From an uncultured Clostridium sp. (GTDB taxonomy: Bacteria; Bacillota; Clostridia; Lachnospirales; Lachnospiraceae), in the NCBI GenBank assembly GCA_900551225.1, contig URUZ01000342.1, positions 1 to 6,829 on the forward strand: a stretch of 6,829 nucleotides of DNA. Reading direction: 5' to 3'. The notes beneath the pieces are model-generated. The model saw only the letters and a program-made list of their open reading frames with translations. It was not told the origin of the DNA and did not search any database. The translations under genes were made by a program, and so were the position numbers. This document shows, one piece after another, positions 1 through 4,780 of this stretch (the first letter of the stretch is position 1; each line of letters starts with the position of its first letter).

Positions 1-73
1 TTTTTTTCAAGCAGAAGACGGCATACGAGATCCTCTCTGGTCTCGTGGGCTCGGAGATGTGTATAAGAGACAG
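1..73 (+). other. Illumina P7 / Nextera i7 / Tn5 mosaic-end adapter (library artefact)
   Basis: This is synthetic sequence, not genome. Bases 1-7 are a T run, 8-31 match the Illumina P7 flow-cell primer, 32-39 (CCTCTCTG) sit where the i7 index belongs, 40-54 match the Nextera read-2 handle, and 55-73 are the 19-bp hyperactive Tn5 mosaic end. The index, read as its reverse complement CAGAGAGG, matches Nextera index N708 as I remember the list. The T run fits read-through past P7 into the poly-T spacer of the surface oligo. The identification rests on known adapter sequences. Host DNA starts at about base 74, so everything upstream of the first gene except about 40 bases is lost. Confidence 0.98.
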
Positions 74-98
74 AATAAATAACGCTGCAAACACAGAG

Positions 99-105
99 AG
101 GGAGG
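99..105 (+). promoter_or_regulatory. Ribosome binding site deciding the start of the binding-protein gene
   Basis: AGGGAGG lies 8 bases before the ATG at 114. This fixes the true start and excludes the upstream in-frame ATG at 45, which lies within the adapter and would add 23 spurious residues beginning MGSEMCIRDR. Confidence 0.9.
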
Positions 106-113
106 TTTTTTAC

Positions 114-1181
114 ATGAGGAAAGCAATTGCAATCATGATGGCGGCGGCTATGACATTTTCACTGGCAGCCTGCGGCGGTTCCAGTAAGCCTGCAGAGAGC
201 GCGGCAGCTCCGGCGGAGACCACAGCGGCAGAGACGAAGGCGGAGACCGAGGCAGAGACCAAAGCTGAGGCGGCTGCCACCACTGCGGCCCAGGCGGCTG
301 AGGCCGGCAAGAATCTGGAAGGCAAGAAGATCGGCTTTGCCCAGACCGACAGCATGTCAGCCTGGAGAACCACAGAGACTGACAGCATTAAAGAGTATGT
401 GGAGAATGCGGGCGGTGAGTTTATTGTAAAGGATGCAGGCGGTGACATTGCCACACAGGAATCTGATATCCGTGACCTGGTAGCTGCCGGTGTTGACTAC
501 CTGGTGGTGGCTCCCCTTGAGAACAACGGGCTTCAGGGCGCCCTTCAGGAGGCAATGGAGAATGACATCCCGGTGATCCTGGTGGACCGCGCCATTGACG
601 GGGATGCGGGAACCCATTACACCACAGCCATCATGTCCGACTTTGTGTGGGAGGGCGCGCAGTGTGCGAAGGCTCTCACAGAGGCCCTGCCGGAGGGCGG
701 AAATGTAGTGATTATCAATGGCGGCTATGACTCCTCCACCTCCACGGACCGGCAGAAGGGATTTGTAGACGGACTGGATGCATCTAAGTTTAAAATTGTT
801 GCAGAGCAGGACGGCGAGTGGCTGATGGATAAGGCTCAGGCCGTGATGGAGAATACGCTCCAGGCACAGGGCGGAGAGAATATTGACGCTGTGTTCTGCG
901 TGACGGACGATATGGTACAGGGCGCTATGACGGCTATTGAGGCAGCCGGATTAAAACCTGGCGAGGACATACTGACACTTGGCATCGATGGAACCAGGGC
1001 TGCATTTGAGGCCGTGGAAAGCGGTAAGCAGCTGGCTTCCTGTACCTGCTCCCCGTATTTCGGAGAGATTGTGGTGGATACCATCACCAAGATCATGAAC
1101 GGCGAGGAAGTTCCGGCCCATATTACCAATGAGGACACCCTTTATACAAAGGATAATGTTGTAGTGGAACTGGGATTCTAA
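114..1181 (+). CDS. ytfQ: YtfQ-like sugar ABC transporter substrate-binding lipoprotein
   Basis: A 355-residue periplasmic-binding-protein-like lipoprotein (Peripla_BP_4 type) that captures a sugar outside the membrane and delivers it to the permeases encoded downstream. Residues 1-20 are a lipoprotein signal with lipobox LAAC, lipidated at Cys20. Residues 21-66 are an Ala/Glu/Thr/Lys-rich tether and the binding fold runs from about 70 to 355. Motifs that I recall as shared with E. coli YtfQ (galactofuranose binding) are IGFAQ..S..W84-R85, DRAID at 158-162, DRQKGF at 212-217, DDMVQGA from 265, AGLKPG.DIL and IDG at 291-293. The start at 114 is set by its ribosome binding site and by the signal peptide beginning there. 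It is the first gene of the operon, separated from the ATPase gene by a hairpin. The family is secure. The ligand is inferred; arabinose, fructose or ribose-type sugars remain possible because related systems carry them. The symbol is given at family level. Confidence 0.9.
   Translation: MRKAIAIMMAAAMTFSLAACGGSSKPAESAAAPAETTAAETKAETEAETKAEAAATTAAQAAEAGKNLEGKKIGFAQTDSMSAWRTTETDSIKEYVENAGGEFIVKDAGGDIATQESDIRDLVAAGVDYLVVAPLENNGLQGALQEAMENDIPVILVDRAIDGDAGTHYTTAIMSDFVWEGAQCAKALTEALPEGGNVVIINGGYDSSTSTDRQKGFVDGLDASKFKIVAEQDGEWLMDKAQAVMENTLQAQGGENIDAVFCVTDDMVQGAMTAIEAAGLKPGEDILTLGIDGTRAAFEAVESGKQLASCTCSPYFGEIVVDTITKIMNGEEVPAHITNEDTLYTKDNVVVELGF
228..269 (+). repeat. Degenerate 12-bp repeat coding the AET[K/E] tether
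   Basis: Within the lipoprotein tether, residues 39-52 read AETKAETEAETKAE, a four-residue near-repeat encoded by about 3.5 degenerate 12-base units. Such tethers hold the binding domain away from the membrane in Gram-positive bacteria. The copies differ in codon choice, so it is an old low-complexity linker and not a fresh tandem expansion. Confidence 0.6.
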
Positions 1182-1215
1182 GCCCATACTCAAATTTCAT
1201 AAGTAAAGGAACTAC

Positions 1216-1254
1216 AAAGCTGCCGCGGAAAACACTCTATTTCGCGGCAGTTTT
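1216..1254 (+). terminator. Hairpin with short T run: leaky terminator or attenuator between binding-protein and ATPase genes
   Basis: CTGCCGCG (1220-1227) pairs perfectly with CGCGGCAG (1243-1250). G-T and A-T pairs extend it both inward (GAA against TTT) and outward (AAAG against TTTT), giving about 15 pairs around a loop of roughly 9 bases. The stem is followed by TTTT (1251-1254) and then CC. The GC-rich stem plus T run has the form of a Rho-independent terminator, but the T run is short, so partial read-through to the downstream genes is likely. It could also act as a 3' RNA-stabilising hairpin for the binding-protein message. The rest of 1182-1279 shows no other element. Confidence 0.75.
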
Positions 1255-1279
1255 CCTCCGGTGAGTGAAAGGGGAAACC

Positions 1280-2803
1280 ATGGCAGATGTATTACTTGAT
1301 ATCAAAGGTCTTGAAAAGACATTTCCGGGAGTCCGGGCATTAAAGGGCGTGAACCTGAGGGTGAACAGGGGGGAGGTCCATGCCCTGATGGGGGAGAATG
1401 GGGCAGGGAAATCCACGCTGATTAAAGTGCTGACCGGCATTTATCAGAAAAACGGCGGCACCATCTGGTTTGACGGGCAGGAAATCGACGCAAGGACTCC
1501 CATGGAGGCAAATGAGAAGGGGATATCCACTATTTACCAGGAACTGAATCTTGTGCTGTTTCAGACTGTTTATGAAAACCTGTTCCTGGGAAGGGTGCCG
1601 AAAACAGGGTTCGGACGGGTTGACAGGAAGCGGATGGCTGCGGAGGCACAGTCGATTCTGTCGGACCTGGGTATCCACATTGATGTGTCAAAACCGCTGA
1701 ACCATTATTCCACCGCCATCCAGCAGATGGTGGCCATTGCGCGGGCGGTGAGCATCCGCGCTAAGCTGGTGATTATGGATGAACCCACCTCCTCCCTGGA
1801 TACCCATGAGGTGCAGGTGCTGTTCCGGATCATACGGCAGCTGAAGGATAAGGGGATCAGCGTGATATTCATCAGCCACAAGCTGGATGAGATATTTGAA
1901 ATCTGCGACCGCCTTACAGTGTTCAAGGATGGGGAATATGTGGGGGATTACAATGTAGGGGATCTGGATCAGCTGAAACTGATCTCCCTGATGGTTGGTA
2001 AGGATACGGTGGAGCTGGAGCGGAATAAAAAAGGTTACGGGTTCCGGGATGCCCCGCCCATTGCCGGTATGAAGCATATCAGGCAGGGGATGCGGCTGAG
2101 GGGAATTGATATAGAGATCAAACAGGGGGAGGTGGTGGGCCTGTCGGGGCTTCTGGGATCAGGCAGGACGGAACTGGCCCAGGTTCTCTTTGGAAGCCGG
2201 CCCATGGATGAGGGGGAGATATTCTGGTGGGGAGAAAAGACCACGATCCATTCCCCGTCCGATGCCATTAAAAAGGGCATGGGATTCTGCACCGAGGACC
2301 GGAAGATGGAGGGAATCATCCCCCACCTGTCCGTCAAGGAGAATATAACGATTGCCCTGCTGCCCAAGCTGAATTCTTTTGGATTTGTAAAAAAAAGGGA
2401 GCAGGACGAGATTGTGAATAACTATATACAGCGGCTGAAGATCAAGACGCCTTCCCCTGACCAGGCCATCTGCAATTTAAGCGGCGGAAACCAGCAGAAG
2501 GTGCTGCTTGCCAGATGGATGTGCATGAATCCCAAGCTCATGATCCTGGATGAGCCTACAAGAGGAATCGATGTGGGCGCCAAGGCTGAGATTGAGCAGC
2601 TCATACAGGAATTTTCGGAGAGCGGCATCTCCGTGCTGATGATCTCCTCTGAGATTGCGGAGCTGGAGAGAAACTGCGACCGCATAGTGGTGATGCGCGA
2701 GGGGAAAGTGGTGGATGAGCTGATCGGAGACGGAATCAGCCAGGACCGGATCATGGAGGCCATCGCAAAAGGCAGCGAAAGTGAGGGGAGAGGGCATGAA
2801 TAA
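1280..2803 (+). CDS. ytfR: YtfR-like sugar ABC transporter ATP-binding protein (two fused NBDs)
   Basis: A 507-residue cytoplasmic ATPase with two nucleotide-binding domains, which powers import through the permease pair. NBD1 has Walker A GENGAGKST (38-46), Q-loop Q87, Walker B LVIMDEPT with D167/E168 and switch H200, but a degenerate signature YSTAIQQ (143-149). NBD2 has GLLGSGRTE (290-298) with Arg in place of the Walker A Lys, the family motif EDRK (339-342), an intact signature LSGGNQQK (400-407), Walker B LMILDEPTRGIDVG (420-433) and ISSE in place of the switch His. This asymmetric pattern is that of the RbsA/MglA/YtfR family; the PLN.YS.A.QQ.VAI.RA stretch resembles YtfR most, from memory. 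I chose ATG 1280, with AAAGGGG at 1268-1274 just upstream. The in-frame GTG at 1265 lacks a ribosome binding site and would add only five residues. The 3' end overlaps the next gene by 8 bases. The symbol is family level. Confidence 0.92.
   Translation: MADVLLDIKGLEKTFPGVRALKGVNLRVNRGEVHALMGENGAGKSTLIKVLTGIYQKNGGTIWFDGQEIDARTPMEANEKGISTIYQELNLVLFQTVYENLFLGRVPKTGFGRVDRKRMAAEAQSILSDLGIHIDVSKPLNHYSTAIQQMVAIARAVSIRAKLVIMDEPTSSLDTHEVQVLFRIIRQLKDKGISVIFISHKLDEIFEICDRLTVFKDGEYVGDYNVGDLDQLKLISLMVGKDTVELERNKKGYGFRDAPPIAGMKHIRQGMRLRGIDIEIKQGEVVGLSGLLGSGRTELAQVLFGSRPMDEGEIFWWGEKTTIHSPSDAIKKGMGFCTEDRKMEGIIPHLSVKENITIALLPKLNSFGFVKKREQDEIVNNYIQRLKIKTPSPDQAICNLSGGNQQKVLLARWMCMNPKLMILDEPTRGIDVGAKAEIEQLIQEFSESGISVLMISSEIAELERNCDRIVVMREGKVVDELIGDGISQDRIMEAIAKGSESEGRGHE
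2784..2790 (+). promoter_or_regulatory. Ribosome binding site for permease 1, inside the ATPase gene
   Basis: AGGGGAG lies 5 bases before ATG 2796. It supports that start over the in-frame GTG at 2781, which would place the site inside the coding sequence. Because the site lies within the end of the ATPase gene, the two genes are probably translationally coupled. Confidence 0.75.
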
Positions 2804-3755
2804 GACGAAACAGGATTATCTGCAGTTGGTTAAAACATACAGCGCGGTTGCTCTGCTTCTGTTTTTTATCCTGCTGAACTCATTATTTACACCGAATTTC
2901 TTTAAACTGAACAATCTGAATAATATCATCACCCAGATCTGCCCCACCATTCTCTGCGGTATGGGCATGACGCTGGTCATCTCCACAGGCGGGATTGACA
3001 TTTCAGTTGGCTCTGTCATGGCCATGGCAGGGGTGCTCACGGCGAAGCTGATGCCGGATACCGGGCTGTTTGCGGCAATACTGGCTGCTGTGGCTGTGTC
3101 GGTTTTGGTGGGCTGTTTTACGGGAATTATGGTCGGCAGGTTAAAGCTGCAGGCCATGGTCATCACACTGGGGCTGATGCTGGGCATACGCGGCGTGGCC
3201 CAGGTTCTGTGCGGGGGCCGGGATATCTATTTTAACAAGCTGGGGGATGTGGGAAAGCAGCTGGCCTTATGGGGGACCTATAAGATCGGCGGAACCATTC
3301 CGGTGCAGATTGTGCCCATTCTGGTCTCTGTTATATTGGTGTGGGTGATGATTGAAAAGACGGTTCTGGGCAGGCAGATACAGGCCGTGGGCGACAATAT
3401 CCGCTCCAGCTCCCTGGCCGGCATACGGACCGCAGCCACACTGATGATTGTCTATGGGCTCAGCAGCTTCTTTGCAGCATTTGCCGGTATATTCCAGGCG
3501 GCCAAGGTGTCGGTGGCCGCGGGCAGCTCCCTGGGGCAGCTGGCAGAGCTGGATGCCATTGCCGCGGTTGTGATCGGGGGTACCCCCATGACCGGTGGAA
3601 AAGCCCATGTCCTGGGAACCGTGGTGGGCGCGCTGATCATGCAGATGATTACCCTGACCTGTGTGATGAATAATATTCCGGACCAGTATGCCCAGGTGTT
3701 CAAGGCAGCCATTATCGTTTTTGCTGTGTTTATCCAGAGAGAGCAGGCCAAGTAG
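2796..3755 (+). CDS. ytfT: YtfT-like sugar ABC transporter permease (permease 1)
   Basis: A 319-residue multi-spanning inner-membrane protein of the BPD_transp_2 (RbsC/YtfT) permease family that forms part of the sugar channel. Hydrophobic segments are visible at about 14-32, 48-85, 89-116, 122-140, 168-186, 213-235, 251-262 and 270-315. The family motif GMTLVISTGGIDISVGS occupies 57-73, and the cytoplasmic loop ELDAIAAVVIGGTPMTGG (251-268), thought to contact the ATPase, is fully canonical. LMLGIRGVAQ (127-136) and the C-terminal VFKAAIIVFAVFIQ recall E. coli YtfT. The start at ATG 2796 overlaps the ATPase gene by 8 bases, and the second permease gene begins 20 bases after the stop. The family is certain; the YtfT assignment rests on remembered sequence and gene order. 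Confidence 0.9.
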   Translation: MNKTKQDYLQLVKTYSAVALLLFFILLNSLFTPNFFKLNNLNNIITQICPTILCGMGMTLVISTGGIDISVGSVMAMAGVLTAKLMPDTGLFAAILAAVAVSVLVGCFTGIMVGRLKLQAMVITLGLMLGIRGVAQVLCGGRDIYFNKLGDVGKQLALWGTYKIGGTIPVQIVPILVSVILVWVMIEKTVLGRQIQAVGDNIRSSSLAGIRTAATLMIVYGLSSFFAAFAGIFQAAKVSVAAGSSLGQLAELDAIAAVVIGGTPMTGGKAHVLGTVVGALIMQMITLTCVMNNIPDQYAQVFKAAIIVFAVFIQREQAK

Positions 3756-3762
3756 GCATTGG

Positions 3763-3768
3763 AGGAGG
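3763..3768 (+). promoter_or_regulatory. Ribosome binding site for permease 2
   Basis: A perfect AGGAGG lies 7 bases before ATG 3776 but only 1 base before the in-frame ATG at 3770. Spacing therefore favours 3776; the alternative would add only Met-Ala. Confidence 0.8.
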
Positions 3769-3775
3769 GATGGCT

Positions 3776-4780
3776 ATGAATACAATTAAAAAAGTTTATC
3801 ATTCATTTTATTCGAGAAGTACGGTCCTGGCCTTTCTGCTTCTGGTCATTATCACAAGCATCGTATTTAAAGATAAGAATTTCCTGACCACCACCAATGT
3901 GTTTAACATCCTGTTAAAGGCTGCTAAAAACGGAGGGTTTCTGGCGCTGGGCATGACTTTTGTGATCCTGTGCGCGGAGATTGACCTGTCTGTGGGCGCT
4001 GTGTTTGCACTGAGCGGCGTGGTTATGGGCCTGACAGGGGAAGTGAACCCGTTGCTGGGGATTCTCTGCGGCCTTCTTGTGGGGGTAGCGTCAGGGGCCA
4101 TGATTGGGTTCATGGTGACGAAAATGCGGATCTCCTCCTGGATTGCCTCACTGGCCATGCTGTTTGCACTGCGTGGAGTGATTCTGATCATTGCCAAAAA
4201 ATCAGTGGCCATATCAGGGAGCATCCTCACCTTTGCAAATGCCAAATTCCTTCCGGGGGTGATTCCGGGGATGAAAAGCGGCATTTCCATATTAATACCC
4301 ATGTTGTTCCTGATCACATTTATCTGCATGTACGTGTCAAGGCATACCAGGTTTGGAATGGGCATGTACGCGGTAGGCGGTAATGGTGAGGCGGCCCGGA
4401 TGATGGGAATTGATGTGGACCGGATTAAAATGAAGGCGTTTATCTGCTCCGGCCTGATCGCAGCCCTGTCGGGAGTGCTCCTGGCATCCAGCAGCGGCAG
4501 CGCCACTCTGAGCGCAGGAAATGTCTATGAGACGTATGCGATTGCCATGTGCGCCATCGGAGGCGTGAAGCTGCCCGGGGGAGAAGGAAAGTTTTCCGGG
4601 ACATTTTTCGGTATTTTGATCTATTTTATTATCAATACCATATTTACTTATCTGCCAACCAGCATATCCGTACACTGGCAGTCCATTATCATGGGCGGCC
4701 TGGTGCTGATCTCTGTGGGTGTGCAGTCGGAGGTTTTTCAGAATATTAAATTTAGGAAAAAGCAGGTGGAACAGGTATGA
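3776..4780 (+). CDS. yjfF: YjfF-like sugar ABC transporter permease (permease 2)
   Basis: A 334-residue inner-membrane permease, also of the BPD_transp_2 family, and the presumed heterodimer partner of permease 1. Hydrophobic segments are visible at about 15-31, 52-85, 91-115, 120-141, 168-188, 219-241, 251-263, 274-293 and 300-318. LGMTFVILCAEIDLSVGA (58-75), LRGV (132-135), HTRFGMGMYAVGGN (190-203) and the MMGID...MKAFICSGLIAALSGVLLAS stretch recall E. coli YjfF. Two departures stand out. The usual Gly-Gly before IDLSVG is Ala-Glu, and the ELDAIA.VVIGG loop reads YETYAIAMCAIGGVKLPGG (251-269). The pair is thus asymmetric at the loop expected to touch the ATPase. The stop overlaps the start of the GH2 gene (ATGA at 4777-4780). 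The family is certain; the YjfF assignment is by remembered similarity and position. Confidence 0.88.
   Translation: MNTIKKVYHSFYSRSTVLAFLLLVIITSIVFKDKNFLTTTNVFNILLKAAKNGGFLALGMTFVILCAEIDLSVGAVFALSGVVMGLTGEVNPLLGILCGLLVGVASGAMIGFMVTKMRISSWIASLAMLFALRGVILIIAKKSVAISGSILTFANAKFLPGVIPGMKSGISILIPMLFLITFICMYVSRHTRFGMGMYAVGGNGEAARMMGIDVDRIKMKAFICSGLIAALSGVLLASSSGSATLSAGNVYETYAIAMCAIGGVKLPGGEGKFSGTFFGILIYFIINTIFTYLPTSISVHWQSIIMGGLVLISVGVQSEVFQNIKFRKKQVEQV
4764..4770 (+). promoter_or_regulatory. Ribosome binding site for the GH2 gene, within the permease 2 gene
   Basis: AGGTGGA lies 6 bases before ATG 4777, which itself overlaps the permease stop codon as ATGA. This is the classic arrangement for translational coupling and ties GH2 production to that of the transporter. 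Confidence 0.75.

Noticed and set aside
55..73. 19-bp Tn5 mosaic end as evidence of a Tn5-type transposon
   Set aside because: It is directly joined to Nextera and P7 primer sequence, so it comes from tagmentation library preparation and not from a resident mobile element.
45..113. N-terminal extension of the binding protein from the ATG at 45
   Set aside because: The ATG and the following codons are adapter; the ribosome binding site at 99-105 and the lipoprotein signal both place the start at 114.
3808..4506. Long minus-strand open frame of 232 codons opposite permease 2
   Set aside because: It is a shadow of a conserved permease gene, has no recognisable domain, and its composition mirrors the codon bias of the opposite strand.
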